64,000 nucleotides of DNA, taken from positions 17,442,018 through 17,506,017 of the forward strand of contig NC_088301.1 in assembly GCF_032854445.1 (NCBI RefSeq). The letters run 5' to 3'. The position numbers and the translations under genes are program-made. Of the stretch, positions 33,600 through 46,499 are shown one piece after another (positions within the stretch are counted from its first letter, which is position 1; each line of letters begins with the position of its first letter). This stretch comes from Liolophura sinensis (taxonomy: Eukaryota > Mollusca > Polyplacophora > Chitonida > Chitonidae). The notes beneath the pieces were generated by a model that was given only the letters and a program-made list of their open reading frames with translations, searched no databases and was not told the origin of the DNA.

Positions 33600-34965
33600 G
33601 TTAGCTTTCACATCTCTTACCTAGAACTCGGTCCTGTGGCCTGTGCTGTCTTTAAGGGTCAAAACTGTCGAGGACAAAAACAGGTTTCCTGAGATTCTGA
33701 ATTCAAATCACCTTACAATACGGGGATAATAAGGACCACAGCGTCGCAATTAAAGCACATATAGTGGGTGCATTGACTCTGACAGCATACGAACGTCGTA
33801 AACCGCCATTTTCGAATCACTTCTTTTTTTTTAGCTAGGGTGGGCTCAACTGCTCTTTTGGAACGTAAGATGATATTCTATTTTAAGAATAATTGGTTAT
33901 AATTCCTTCTGTTGGTTGTAGAAAGAAAAAGTGATGTTAAAACTCCAAACTGGTTTCCAATCGACCTTCCAACGTTAAAGTATTTTAATCCAAACGTGCC
34001 AGTTGTTTATCTTTTTTCTGGACGATGGCGTGTGCGGCCGAGTGTGATCAAAACTGGAGGTCAGCGACTTAACAACGGGTACATCTTTGTTAACTGTTGC
34101 ATTATAGATTTTATTTTTACAAATAGCTAGGAAACATAAAGTCAAAATTATTACAGAAATAGCAAAAAAAGTTCTGGCATGTTGAGTTCACCTCACTCGA
34201 AACAACGAGCACCGGGTAAATGAATAGGGTACAGATTTAATTTGCATTGCTGAAAGCCAGGCTGAGAAGAATGAAACAGATCTCAGATTTATATGTCAGG
34301 CCATCGAGCTGCGGTGGACCTACACTCTTAACTAACAATGAACTATGTAGGTTTTCTGAGAGTGAACAGGTCATCTTCTACCTGTATACTGATATGCGTC
34401 ATGTCGACATGCATGACTTATTAAGTCTACTGTAGACCTACAGCTCTCATATATATTTCAACCATATCATCGTGTGGTTTTTTTTTTCATATCGTAATAA
34501 TGCTATCTCAAAGACGTGTCAATTTTACCGGAGAGTCGATGCATTATTATGAAGCAGTGAGTGTGCATTTCACTGTATTGAAATTTTGTTAGCATTGTCA
34601 TGTAAATTCCTAGTCACTTGAATAAACATGCCAACAGAAAATATCTGGGAAATCGCACTTGTATGGGGTAGAAACGAATTTATGATGACAGAAACGTCCA
34701 GGACTGTGTTTATGATCATCTATTTTCCGATGTTAGTGCCTCAAGATTACTCATACAAAAGCGCGACTCGTCCGACGCCTAACTCGGTCCATATGTAGCT
34801 AGTAGTCATGTGAGAAAGCTGTTATTATCATTAAAATGCTTGAGCGATATGTTTAGTGGATGTGGGAAGAACTTTACACCTGTACAGGTATAACTTCTAG
34901 AACGACTTCTTATCAAGGATTCCTTCTGTGTGACAGATTACACCAGCAGAACAGAGATTGCTCTT
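33600..34965. other. 5' flank of copy C
   Basis: The part from about 34855 (GATGTGGGAAGAACTTTACA) to the leader exon is similar to 45885-46038 upstream of the second leader exon, so it is duplicated promoter or 5' UTR sequence. No TATA box is certain. Confidence 0.4.
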
Positions 34966-34969
34966 AGAC

Positions 34970-35030
34970 ATGGAATATCATAGGAAATCGATCAGCGGAG
35001 TGATTCTCTTTATGATGTTAATAACAGTTT
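34970..35030 (+). CDS. receptor copy C, leader (signal peptide) exon
   Basis: ATG to a GTAAGT donor in phase 1, encoding MEYHRKSISGVILFMMLITV: a basic start and hydrophobic core, as in a signal peptide that is cleaved on entry to the secretory pathway. The start is supported by the matching exon at 46039. The phase joins the short EGF exon at 37173 in frame. The exon looks sound, but the exons that follow are broken. Confidence 0.7.
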
Positions 35031-35789
35031 GTAAGTATTCTGTTTCAAGGAATAGATATTTGTTCAACATGTTTTCATTTTTGGGAAAACGCACACCGGA
35101 GAAGCCTCTTGTGTAAGACTTTCCTCTTAATTAATTACGAAAGTTCTCTTTAAAAATTCAAACCATCAGAACATTGTGTTGCAGTCTTTCATATGTGAAC
35201 AAAGAAAGATCTACGTGAAGCGCTGATCCGGTTAGCATCATTGCAGACGCAGTCACAGCAGTGCTTTTCCAGAAGTCGTCAGTGTGTACCTAATTGTCGG
35301 TGATGACTGTTCAAACGGTTTTTCGATTACTACATATTAACGTTATATACAGTGTATATCTTTCACACCCTTGATTTACGTTTGAAGCCAGTACACACAC
35401 ATTTTCCATAAATTGGTCGCCCCTAACCCTGTAATCCAGATTACGGTTTATAGTGTATGTATAGAGATGTGATTTATCCCCTCTGATGCAACATTGCTGC
35501 TAAAGCTAAAGATGTTGCCGACCGAACCGCAATGAGGTAATTGAGTGCAATCCTTGATATACAATTTGTTCATATCAAATTTATTCCATGTACTAAAAAA
35601 ATCCAATACTGTTTTAAAATAAAGGTAGTTTATATCACGCAGAGTTTGTTAGGGGTGTAACGTCTGCTTTAGCATTGTTTTTCTCAACTTGACGGCGCCG
35701 ATATGTTAACACTGCTGCCTCAGTGGTTTTCCATGCCAGGCATAAAGATACCAGACATGAAGACATCATGCAGTAATTTCATTTTTGCA

Positions 35790-35969
35790 CCAATGCCGTC
35801 GCTGTGAGTTTAAGTCCAGCTCATGGTGGTTTCCTCTCCGGCCGTAAATGTGAAGGTCATCAGCAACCTGCAGATGGTCGTGGTTTTCCAAGGTCTTCAT
35901 CCCACCATACTTTTGGCCGCCATTGTATAAGTGAAATATTCTTGAGTACGACGTAAAACACCAAATGAA

Positions 35970-36016
<47 letters not shown>

Positions 36017-36017
36017 A
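35790..36017 (+). mobile_element. SINE family 1 in copy C intron
   Basis: Head truncated; GTCGCTGTGAGTTTAAGTCC, CTCTCCGGCCGTAAATGTGA and AGTGAAATATTCTTGAGTAC are present, with a long (AAAT)n tail. Confidence 0.88.
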
Positions 36018-37172
36018 TATCAGTAATACCTGCTGGCAATTTTGGGCCAGAGGGCATATAAACAGCTCTCTTCTGACAGTCGACCGGGTAGCTACACCTG
36101 CAAATGTGCTGTGAAAGTACAAGATCATCTCATGTGTTTTTTTTTTCGCAGCCAAGACAGAAACACGATTCACATACACACCAATTTGATATAAAGTTAG
36201 AGTTTAAAATGGTGTGCACACGATTCGATGGTAAGCCAGTGCTGTACCAAACCTACAGCAGCTACTTGTATTTGAAACAGAATTTATTTGTAGATCTACC
36301 GCGTTTGTCTTTGTAAAGTTTTTGGTGTTCTGTTGAAAAATACAGAAAAATAGTGCGTATATATGATGCATAAACAGAGATTACATACTGTTTGAAAAGC
36401 GAGCGAGTGAGGAGAGTATCTATAAAACAACCGCTAGCTCAAGCCGGCTATTGTGACATATCTGGGACGGCTTGTGTGCTTGACGAACTGTGCACTCATA
36501 TACTTACACGCATAGCATCAGGGGTTGAAGTCTACGGCCATATGCTAATAGTCAAACTTTCCAGCACTTCTGAAGAAAAGAGGTATATACAACCATGACA
36601 CCAGAAGCAATAGTAACCAGTTCCTGTTTGTCTTATCCATCATAAACACCAGTTACATAGACTTGGATGCGGAACTCGATCCGTTAGTTTGTCAGTGAAA
36701 ACATTTTTAGAGCAATTGTCAATTCCAAAATTGTGAGTTTAGTGTGTTGACTGATAAATCTCCTTCACTTGAGGAACAAAAAGTTGCATTTGATCCACGA
36801 TCATCACACATCCGGTAGACATTAAGAGCACTGAACACACTGACGAGAAATAAAAATTTAAAGTTAACGAAGCCATTTTTCACATTGCATTATTATTTAA
36901 AACAATACAATAAATGGAACAAAAAATGATGTCCTTTTCATGTTTAAAATAATGGGGTTGTAATAATAGTAAAAATGAGAATATTTGGATATGTGTGACT
37001 AATTTCTGAGCATTTTAAAATATTTTCTGCAACACGATCGTTTATTTTAATCCAGGCGTATTACCTCAAGAAGATTGAATCCATATCGTTGCTAAAACGG
37101 ATCAAATTTTCCTTTATATTGTTAATGCTCTTTGATTGCTCTTTATCGATGTATAATGTTTTTCCATCTCAG

Positions 37173-37283
37173 TTTCTGCTTTTGGACAGATGTGTGAGAA
37201 CTCTTTGGGTCAGTATGATGAACAAACAGGGATGTGTTACGGAAACTGTGCTCTTGGCTGGTATGGTCCTACTTTCTCCAGAT
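37173..37283 (+). pseudogene. receptor copy C, short EGF-like exon, cysteines lost
   Basis: Splice sites remain (CATCTCAG and GTAAGT) and the frame is open, but against copies B and D several cysteines are replaced: the reading is FGQMCENSLGQYDEQTGMC, with PTF in place of PTC near the end. A disulphide-stabilised module could not form. The exon also has two extra codons at its start. Confidence 0.7.
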
Positions 37284-37517
37284 GTAAGTAACCCGTTTCC
37301 AAATAAATGAATTTGTAGATGATGTGTGGTCACTTGTATAGTTACGTATTTACGTAACTTCCTGCCCACATGTTTTTCATTTATATATTATACAAACTAA
37401 AGTAGAATATAATGCATTCCTAATAAAAACAGTAAAAATAGTGATGAGGTGATATTACTAAGTGTTGAGGATAATGGTTACAATACAGTGGATTTATAGA
37501 TCTTACCTCTACCAAAT

Positions 37518-37600
37518 GTTATTTATTGCTGGTGTTTTACGCTGTACTCAAGAATATTTCACTTACGCGACGGCGGCTAGCATTATGGTGAGAGAAAACC
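37518..37600 (-). mobile_element. SINE family 1, 3' end only, reverse
   Basis: Read in reverse: CCATAATGCTAGCCGCCGTC, then AGTGAAATATTCTTGAGTAC and AGCGTAAAACACCAGC. Confidence 0.75.
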
Positions 37601-38335
37601 GGGTATTACTAATGTAGTTACAAATTTGTATGATTAGTCTACATTGATGTATATCAGGTGGTGTAGACACGTAATTCTGAAACTATGTATTACAAAACGC
37701 CATCCTTTAAGCTTATAATCCAGAAATAAATACAAATAGTGGAGATATGCGTACCTGTGCTTAGCGTGTGTTGGTGTGGAAGTACGTGTTTAATTTCTTT
37801 ACCTCTACAACCTACCTCCTTAACACGACGTCATTAACTGTTTGAATCACTGCTGACATCACTAATCTTGGGGTTAACTGGAAAAACGTATTTGTAGTGC
37901 TATTGTACTATAAAAACACCCTTATAAATCTCTTATAAAAGGACAACCTTCGAGTGCATTCTCTAACCTTTTCCTGGTGGTATGTTGGAAACCGTCGTTC
38001 TGTCTGAACACACATAACTTTGACCTGCCCAGTTCTGGCTAATATGCCTACGGCTTTATGATGTGGGAGTAGCTTGACAAGACACAATTGTTTCCTCTGT
38101 CCTAAAATTCGACAGTTGATTTAGTAAAATATGCAGGAGTGAGGATTAAATCCAAATTGAAATCTAGTTAACTTTTTTTCTTGTTTTTAACCATATATAT
38201 TATCAAGTTTAAGCCGTTTCACAGTTAAAGTAAAAAACAGTCACATGATATTAATTCTAAATCATGTCAAACTATACACGGATAACTATAAGACTTAACC
38301 AAATGTTGATATTATTATTGTGCTTCGGATGACAT

Positions 38336-38578
38336 GAAATGTGACATTTAACCAAAGCACGACGCAGTCTTCGGATTATACCGAGAAAGGGTTCCCCTTC
38401 GCCTCCAGACTCACCTTTGATGGTAGGACTGAACATCAGCTTTTCAGGACACGATATACAGGTACTGACATCACTGTGAATCCACAACCTGCGTTCTGGA
38501 CGGTTACACTGGATGCACAATACAACATACCCGAGCTCAGGGTATATAACAGAAATAATGGGACGTGTGACGGACCGT
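38336..38578 (+). pseudogene. receptor copy C, lectin domain first half, acceptor destroyed
   Basis: The 243-base exon is still open and recognisable (NVTFNQSTTQSSDYTEKGF, LTFDGR, FWTVTLDAQYNIPELRVYNR). The bases before it read GACAT where copies B and D have AACAG or GGCAG, so the AG acceptor at 38334-38335 is now AT. The donor is also weak (GTAAAC). It would be skipped or mis-spliced. Confidence 0.75.
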
Positions 38579-38745
38579 GTAAACTTTTTATCCTCCTGCT
38601 CGAACGTCCTAAGATCTTTTCTTTCAGAAATCCCGTGGCTGGTAGCAAGGCATAGCATGACATCGTGTATGTATACGTGTAAGTATAATGTAGTGTAGTG
38701 TAGTATAGCATGTGGCGTTTTATGGTGTGGCGCAGTATAACATAG

Positions 38746-38895
38746 TACATAGCCAACGCACCTACGGTATATGAAGGTGCAGCCAGCCTGCTGAGTGCGG
38801 TGGTGTCCGCCGTTCTGGCGGCCGTGCTGACCGTGCTGGCTGGCTGGCTGGTTGGCGGAGTCAAGCGGCGTGAAGGGAACGAGACCGCTTCCTAG
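38746..38895 (+). other. GC-rich open frame with a membrane-span-like segment
   Basis: A 49-codon frame between stops encodes ASLLSAVVSAVLAAVLTVLA and GWLVGGVKRREGNETAS: a clean hydrophobic span followed by basic residues, as in a type I membrane anchor. It is much more GC-rich than its surroundings and is not similar to the family transmembrane exons. It may be an unrelated or captured exon, or a chance frame in GCTGGCTGGCTGG repeats. Confidence 0.3.
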
Positions 38896-39207
38896 CCCCA
38901 GCGAACTCGACAACACCGGTTTTCAAAGGGATACTAGGATCGTCCCCCTTCGCACCAAAACCGGTGAGATATAGTTGAGATATGTCATACAAACATATAT
39001 AAATGTATCAATTTAGAAATAATCCAATATTATTTATACGTTATACAATATTACACATATATACCCGTATAAAATACAAGTAGCCCAATGAAGGGTACAA
39101 TTAAGTTATACAGTATCATTTCAAAAGAACTATAGGTTAAGAAATCAATAAGCCTACATTATATCATTCTTAGTTATCATACTTTTCTGAGAAGCTGTAA
39201 GATTCTC

Positions 39208-39560
39208 CCTGACTAACTCACACACTCTATTAAGCTTAGTACGAAAACTAAGCTTACCAATAAACACCTAACATCACTATGAATACAACGCTTAAACTCT
39301 TCTACCAAGCTGACGCAAACTTTCAAAATCTTTGCCGATTTTCTTGGCTGTACACCAGCGATCAAACAATTGCTCCTTAGCTCGACCAAACTCAACGTAA
39401 GTCTGGTCCCTACCTTTTTCATAGTTACGAAATTTCTGGCAGTAAGCTTTAGGCACCAATTTATTATCGTTCATTACTTAACTTAGTATAAATTTCCCTA
39501 GGAACACTCTGTAATAACATAGTCCAGAAATTTCTAGGCCACTTCAAACTATTTGCAATT
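39208..39560 (-). pseudogene. Ty3/Gypsy-type gag (SCAN-like) fragment
   Basis: Read on the minus strand, SLKWPRNFWTMLLQSV comes first (39560-39490), then LVPKAYCQKFRNYEKGRDQT and TYVEFGRAKEQLFDRWC, then EEFKRCIHSDVR. This order is typical of the gag/SCAN-like domain of certain metazoan Gypsy elements. Two stops at 39476-39481 and a frame change near 39300 break it. No LTR, protease or reverse transcriptase is visible nearby. Confidence 0.75.
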
Positions 39561-39599
39561 TTCTCAAAATGCAGACTAAGTTGGAAAAAAAAGCAACAC

Positions 39600-41300
39600 T
39601 CAGAACATATACTATGTACATTTATTTGATCTGGAGAGGGATTTTAACATCTGGCATTTACATGCTTGCATGTGCCGAGTTCTAGACAACACGGAAACCA
39701 CTGATGAGGATATATGGTGTTGAGTGATGGTATTATGGCGCACTTTGTCTTAATGGCACATTTCCTTTGTCTTCTGTAAGCCTCTTAACTTAATGCGGAT
39801 CTACATGCACTGAGAAAATGTTGCTACCACAGCTCTAAAATCTACTACATACCTATGCTTGATGAATTCTGTACACAGGCCATAATGTTTAAATACAGAA
39901 AACTTCCTCCAGAGAATACGTTGTTGTTTGTTACATTTATGTAATTGATGTCCCTAATCTCTCTAGCAGAATAAATTAATAATAGTTATAATAATAAAAA
40001 AATATATTATTTGTTACTGTTGTTACAGTAGACGCAGAAACTATGCGTGCGGCGTTGTTTTTGTGTAAATTTATCACACTTTTTTGATAAAATATCGCTT
40101 ATTCATCAGATGACAAAATGCAAAAAGTTAAGGCTGGTAAAATAGTCATTTAATGCAAATGATTGTTGCACCTTTACCCGCCAATGTAGCAAATTTATTT
40201 ATAATAAATATATCAGAGTAATGATTACAGGCAAGGAAAACCCTAACATGAAGTATATGACAGACAAAAGTCCATTAAATGCTGCCCCAAGAGATAGCGG
40301 GATTTATATTTTTAGAATTGTTTCAACCCAGAACAATGCATTTGTAACTTTGGATTCTGTGGATACCTCATCTGACGATATCTGCTGGGCCAGCGACGTC
40401 ACGCCAGGTTTCTCCCACTTAGCACTTATACATTGCTTATTGTCATCGTTATAATTGCACATACACGTAGATCTATGGATGCACTCGCCATATCTTGAAA
40501 AGTACTATTTCAAGGAAAAAATATGGATGTGACGTCCCTGACACACTCTGGATTACAACAGACGACAGTAGATTCTACCGTTTTAAAACCATTCTACTCT
40601 TTTGGAAAAATTAAAAAAAAATGAAAATATTTTCATGAAGAGTGCTATACACTTCATTTTAGGGGTTTTTCCTTGCCTTTAATATATGAAGGAATTGAAT
40701 AAACAGTCATTTTAATCCACGAATTAGACGAATTATTCATCACCTTAAGCGCTTAGTGTTTTTCGTCGAGGCAAATTTGTAGAATATATTTTTTATTTAC
40801 TTGATCGTTGTTTAACACCGTGCATCAGAACTTTTCGCTTATAGCATGGCTGTTGCTTTTGTAGCTATTGAAGTCTGTAGTGTGGTTTCTGACTTGATTA
40901 TTGTTGATTAGTCCAATTTCATCCTTTCTGTTTCGCTCGTGAGTTTTTAACATACTTTGATTAAAAACAAACCATAAAGTAAAAATGACCTGAACTGAAC
41001 TGAATGCTCCATTGGTCAGTTCTACAGTAATTCTGCACATGTTTGGCCCACCTGATCTGCTCCTTTTGGCCAACATACATGTAACCGTAGCAGCAATCTT
41101 CAGGTTCTTTTTTCGCACGGTTCGTTTATCTAATGAACGACATATTCATATCTTCACTTTTTCATAAAGCTAGAAGAAACATGTAGCTTTTTGTTTTCAG
41201 CACTGCTCATATATATCATACAAAATAAAATAACTAAGAAAATCTAGTGTCCACAACTTCAATTTGCAATTATTTGATTATATTCAGAAAATTCTGTGTT
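39600..41300. other. copy C intron, nothing recognised
   Basis: AT-rich. Frames at 40221-40454 + and 41118-40825 - have no family signal. Confidence 0.4.
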
Positions 41301-41311
41301 TTGTGTTTCAG

Positions 41312-41525
41312 GTTGTGCCCGACTTAACAACTTCACTCTGTCCGTGGGGAACTCTCCCAAAAATTACAAAACATGTTACTAGGGCACCACCACAGCCCGA
41401 ACAGGTCCCGGGGACACCATCCACGGAGTTTGTTTGTAACCGCAGTGACCGTGTGTTAGGAGGCACTGTGAAGGTTATAATTAGCACTTCCCAACCCCTT
41501 ACTCTGTGTGAAGTACAGATTTTCA
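41312..41525 (+). pseudogene. receptor copy C, lectin domain second half, stop and frameshift
   Basis: After a good TTTCAG acceptor it reads CARLNNFTLSVGNSPKNYKT and CY, then TAG where copy D has AAA (TGTTACTAGGGC against TGTTACAAAGAC). The length is 214 bases against 210 in copy D, so the frame also shifts; the end (PLTLCEVQIF) is recognisable only in another frame. The donor is weak (GTAAAA). Confidence 0.85.
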
Positions 41526-41559
41526 GTAAAAAAATTATTTATTTATCTTATTACGTTGT

Positions 41560-41650
41560 TATTTGATGGCTGCCTCAGGAATTTATCACTTATATGATGG
41601 CGGTCAGCTTTATTTATGAGGAAACCACAGTGCCCGGGGTAAACCAATAA
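41560..41650 (-). mobile_element. SINE family 1 remnant, reverse
   Basis: CTCAGGAATTTATCACTTAT, ATGGCGGTCAGC and AGGAAACCACAGTGCCCGGG, in reverse, fit the SINE body. The following 100 bases (TTTGGCAAATTACTGATGAA) also occur near 5556 and 33024 and appear to be part of a longer repeat. Confidence 0.55.
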
Positions 41651-42028
41651 CATTTGGCAAATTACTGATGAACTTCTTCACGCGTGACGTGTGAACTTTG
41701 AAGCCATATTAGTAGACGCAGGTCTTCAACAAACGTTAGACAGCACAAAGCCACTCAGATAACATAATAAGCAATACGAGCGAAATAAGCGCGTTCAATT
41801 TGATGTTAAATGCAAAGCAAATTCACCTAAAAGAAGAAAGACGGGTGTTTTGGTGTTCATTTGTCGTGCGATCCATACCATGTTTTTCTTCAAGTCGATG
41901 TACCAGATCAGATTTTTCGAAATCTAGGAATAAAAATAGGAAAAAAAAAACGGAAGAAAAAAAACAAAAAACAAAAGAAGACAAAAGGTGTTAGAATGTG
42001 TTTGCACTTTTTGATGATGTAAGTATCC

Positions 42029-42094
42029 GTGTGTACTTCTGGGAGAGAACACCCAGGTGCATGCCGGGATATGTTGGTGAGAAATGTGATAAGA
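42029..42094 (+). pseudogene. receptor copy C, EGF-like exon with internal deletion
   Basis: The first 8 bases of an EGF exon (GTGTGTAC) run directly into its last third (GAGAACACCCAGGTGCATGC and GGATATGTTGGTGAGAAATG). About 90 bases, with four or five of the eight cysteines, are gone. The donor, GTAAG in relatives, is TACG here. Confidence 0.75.
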
Positions 42095-42099
42095 TACGT

Positions 42100-45000
42100 T
42101 TTTAACTGCTGTTTACAAACAAAATGTTACATTTTGCATTCCCTGGTATGCACGCGCCATTTTCAAAGTTACAAAGAGAAAGGTACAAGTGCCGTATTGT
42201 AATATTAATGACTTCTCATATCTGCTTTGAGGAACATTCTGCCCCCTGTTCATTTGTCAGCATGTGTAGGAGTCTGAGAATCTAGACGTCAATACATGCA
42301 TTCTACCTCTTAACCAAAATATTAGTACAGGATCAATAATCACAAGATTACTTCCCAAATCGACGTTCAATACAAACTGCAATGTACTGTAAAAATCTAA
42401 CAAAATATCAGGAAATAGGGCAGATTGATGCAAAGAAAAGTAGTCAACAGTTTTCGGTGAAATTTTTAAGGTGAATGAATTAAATAAGTATTCTAATCGT
42501 GTACAATGCTGATTTATATAAGTTGTCGTTGTTGTTAGAATGGACCTGCTGGTGTATCAAGGTACAACAGGCTAACATTTTGCTTTTCTTTTATGTATAA
42601 GGAATGGCACAACGTATTGCTGGAGAACAAACACGACAGCCTATCTTTAATCCAGCCGAGGAACAATAAGTATTATGCTTACACCTGTACAAATTATATC
42701 CACGTACCAGATGTACCGCATGTACCCCATGTACCCGATGTAAAACAGCCAACATCTTGTTTCCCTAACATCATCTTGATCATGATTCAGAAGGTACCTG
42801 GCATTAAAAAAAAACACGGAGATAAACTATCTACTATTTAGAATAAGAATTCTAGCCGAATTATCTGGAAACACGTGCCTGTTCAGCATACAGAAAGCAA
42901 GAACCACTGTGTACTGCAATGCATGGCATTTTCTGGTACACCACGTACACTATCAACTTAAAGCCAAACAAAAATGCCACAGAAAACTATCACGATAAAA
43001 GCACTGCAACACACTCATAGAAAACATAACTTTGCCAAATTACCATTAATTATTTATTCTAGCATCATGGCTTAAGTAGAATTAGGGCATGTTTAGCCCA
43101 CAAACAGAATCCTGAAATATGCCGGAATACAATGTAATTAGAAACGCACAGCATGGAGAGTAAAACCAGAGCAATGACGACAGTGTGTCGGCCGGCCAAC
43201 CGATACGCGCAAACGGCGAAATACGCCTCTTTTCAGTTTTCATCCGTCAAGGTTTTATTCCAACTCTGATCATGTAAATGCGTAAATAGCAGGAACTCAC
43301 ACGCCCCACAACACTATGGCCCAAGCACAACTTATTAGACGTGAATGGTCTAGAATTACTCAAAATGCTGTGTTGTCATCACATTTTTGGGTATCGGTAA
43401 ATTAAGAAATTTTTAGAAAACTCTTTCTTATCATATCGGGCAATGGCTTTCAAAGCCTCACTGACAGCATCACCACTGTAGAAATGATGGAATACACCAA
43501 CATCAGGTTATGCCCTCCCTTCTCTTTCCGGTAAAGAGTTCCAACCGTAGTATCGCCAATATTCTCAGACGCCACAAATAAAACCTGGTCAAATACTTCG
43601 CATGCTCTAAGTGTAGCTCAGTTAACAAAATGCATAGTGTAGTTGTGCGTATAGCTTTCTCTTAGCCGTTTGACAACACACCTACTGAAAGATATGCCTC
43701 ACTGAAAATTTTGTTTCACAGAGTTTAGTAGTTGGCTAAAAAAGCACGATAGGTTACTATTGCCACAGAAGTAATGGGAATTTTTTTTGTGTGTTTTGAA
43801 TATGAGGGCAGCACTTCCTATGTGAGTGAGTACAGGAGTGTACAATCTCGAAATAAGTGTACAATTCCGAAAGCTAGGCTGGGAAAAATCTCAGATCTGA
43901 CAATTGCGCACGGCTTTGTATAGGTGTACATGAGCATATTATACTTGGGCCACTTTCTATGTTGTCCAGTCGTCGTACTTCCGAAACAAATACATTAGGT
44001 TAAACTATTTTAGCTTATTATTTGATAATAAAAAATCGTTTTCCTTTAAATAACCCAGGCTATTTGTTTAGGATCGATTCATTGATGAATCACTAAAGGT
44101 AACCCGTGGACCTGAAGGTCTGATGCAAATGCGATTGCTACTCTATTTCTGTAGCATCTTTACTTTACCTTCAATGTCAAATAAATATACAGTACCCCTT
44201 GATTCTAACTATATATCTGTCACGCGTAGAAAGGGCGTAAAATCTCAAGAAGTTGTTTACATCATACGCCGACCAAATAGATAGGCGTAGGATCCGCATA
44301 TGATGGGTATAGGATTCGACCACCATCCGGGTACGGTTACGACATGCACTAACACTCACACATAAACTCATCGATCTTACAACAAATCCCACGTTACACA
44401 ACAACAAGATTGTTATAGAACATTCACTAACAGTCTAGTTCCGGCGTGGTAACTAATTTGCACATAGTTGTAATAATATATGCAGATCGAGTTTTAACAG
44501 TTTTCACAATTACTTGCCATTAAATGCTAAATATAGTGTATAGTTATAACAGAGATTATACATAATAATTTAGGCACTACGAAATGGCTAATTTGTTATA
44601 TTACAGCTTTTGGCGAGAACTTACGTCATCGGTTTCCCGGAATCCGGTTACGATAATAAACTATGTTCAGAAAAAGGAAAGCGAAACTCAAAAGCCATGC
44701 GTCCGGCTAGCTCACCTTTTTACTGGTCTAAATGAGTGAGGGTCTGCGTGCTATTATAAATCATTCCAATACTTTTCTCGACACATGCTTTAGATCTACC
44801 GGCGTAGATGAATATCTACCGCTACACCCACACAAAAACTCGTTACACACATGTAGGAATGGAAAAAGCCATTGTATGTCGCTCACAAAGGCAGTCTTAC
44901 ATACGCGCAAAATTAACAGGCAGAGGGGGGTGGGGTGGGGTGGGGGGGAGGGGAGGGGGATTGGAAAGCTACAATGTCCCTGTCCAAAGCCCGTTGCATA

Positions 45001-45880
45001 ACCCTTATCAAACATTTCAGGAGTTGGGCATATTTCACCAGATTTAACACATATTCTTTAACCCTATGGAGCAATTCCAATCCCTTCGACGTTATTTCAC
45101 TCAAATGTACTCGCCCAGTTATTCTTAAAGCTGGTACAAGTTCATCTAACATACATAGTGAGGGAATACAGGAATTCTGCATATTTTATGCTTATTGATC
45201 TTCGTAAATATGAGTTTAATGTAAACAATATATATTAACGTTTAAATCATCAGGTAAATTTAATCTAATTTGTGTGGAGTGCCTGCATGTCAGTAATATA
45301 AAAAATCACCTTAATTTACCGAAGGGGGATTGCGTTATTACGAACCAAATGTATACGTTTCATTGTCCCAAAATTGTGTTACCATGGTTACATATATTAG
45401 AAGAAAACTGTCATACATAAGGGACATCTTCCATTGTCGGGTCACAGCCCATACATACACATATATATAGAACGACAGTGATTTAATTGTCACGTGCACG
45501 GTTCTTTTCATATCATTTATGTATTTAGTCTTCGTTTAAGTGGGTGCTTTTTTGAAAACGGTTTTACATAGGCATATGTAATAGTGAACACACACAGGGG
45601 AGTTTAACATTGGTATAAATACTCGTAAAGTGAGTAACCACACGTACACAGACGACAGAGTTTGCTCTGGGAGGATCAGAGGGTCAGTGGTACTGAATAA
45701 GCTCACCAAGCGTTTCCTTACGTATACTGGCACAGAGATGAACACTGGCGACACTGGTTTACCAGCTGCATGTAGATTTATACACAACTGTGAGGGCGTC
45801 TCGTATGTTGTCTGCCTTAGTCCATATATGGCTTGTAGTTATCAGAATAAGCTCTGGTGATCGTCCACACACCTCACTTG
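42100..45880. other. between copies C and C', no gene recognised
   Basis: No transmembrane or tail exon follows copy C here. 42700-42750 has a short ATGTACCCC-type repeat and 44920-44960 a G-rich run. 45300-45850 is similar to 51440-51850, so it is duplicated 5' flank. Confidence 0.4.
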
Positions 45881-46038
45881 TTCAGTAGATGTGGGAAGAA
45901 CTTTACAACTGAACAGATTTAGCTTCCAGAAAGTGATATACTGTGAGAATTCCTACTGTGTGGCAAATTACTTCAGGGCAGACTTCGAGTTCAGTGATAT
46001 AAACTACCCCTAGGACTGAACAGGGATTGCTCTTAAAC

Positions 46039-46099
46039 ATGGGCGATCACAAAAAACGTATTAGCAGAGCTCTTCTTCTTGTGATGGGTATAACATTTG
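46039..46099 (+). CDS. receptor copy C' (or D), leader exon
   Basis: ATG to a GTAAGT donor, phase 1, encoding MGDHKKRISRALLLVMGITF: a signal-peptide-like leader closely matching the one at 34970. The next family exons downstream are a dead transmembrane/tail pair (49482-50007) and then the short EGF exon of copy D (53485). It could join 53485 in frame if the dead exons were skipped. Which gene it now serves is open. Confidence 0.65.
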
Positions 46100-46327
46100 G
46101 TAAGTATATTACTTATTGAGTTAAAACGTATGTTCAGCATGCGTCACTGTGGAAAATGCACATTAGACCAGTCTCACACGTAAGGGTCGTCTCTTACGTA
46201 GTGAAATTATCGTTAAGATTTAAAACCGGTACAGCCATTGTGCTGACAGATGAGGAAATAAATGTGACTATCTCTTATCTCGTTGCCGCGGCTTCAGGCT
46301 TATGAATGACATTTTTTTTTCTATCTA

Positions 46328-46479
46328 AGCTGTAAGTGGGAAAATCTTCCAGCAACCTGCGGTTGGTCGTGAGTTCCCCATGCGGCTACACTCAGTTACC
46401 TCCCAACATAATGCTGGCCGCCGTCGCATAAGTGAAATATTCCTGAGTAAGGCGTAAAACACCAATCAAATAAATAATA
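46328..46479 (+). mobile_element. SINE family 1, 3' half
   Basis: CCAGCAACCTGCGGTTGGTC, CATAATGCTGGCCGCCGTCG and GGCGTAAAACACCAATCAAA are present; the head is missing. Confidence 0.85.
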
Positions 46480-46499
46480 TGCGATATGTTTCCACAACT

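Noticed and set aside
38272-38916. 214-codon minus-strand frame
   Set aside because: It covers the antisense of the copy C lectin exon and simple repeats; no family signal.
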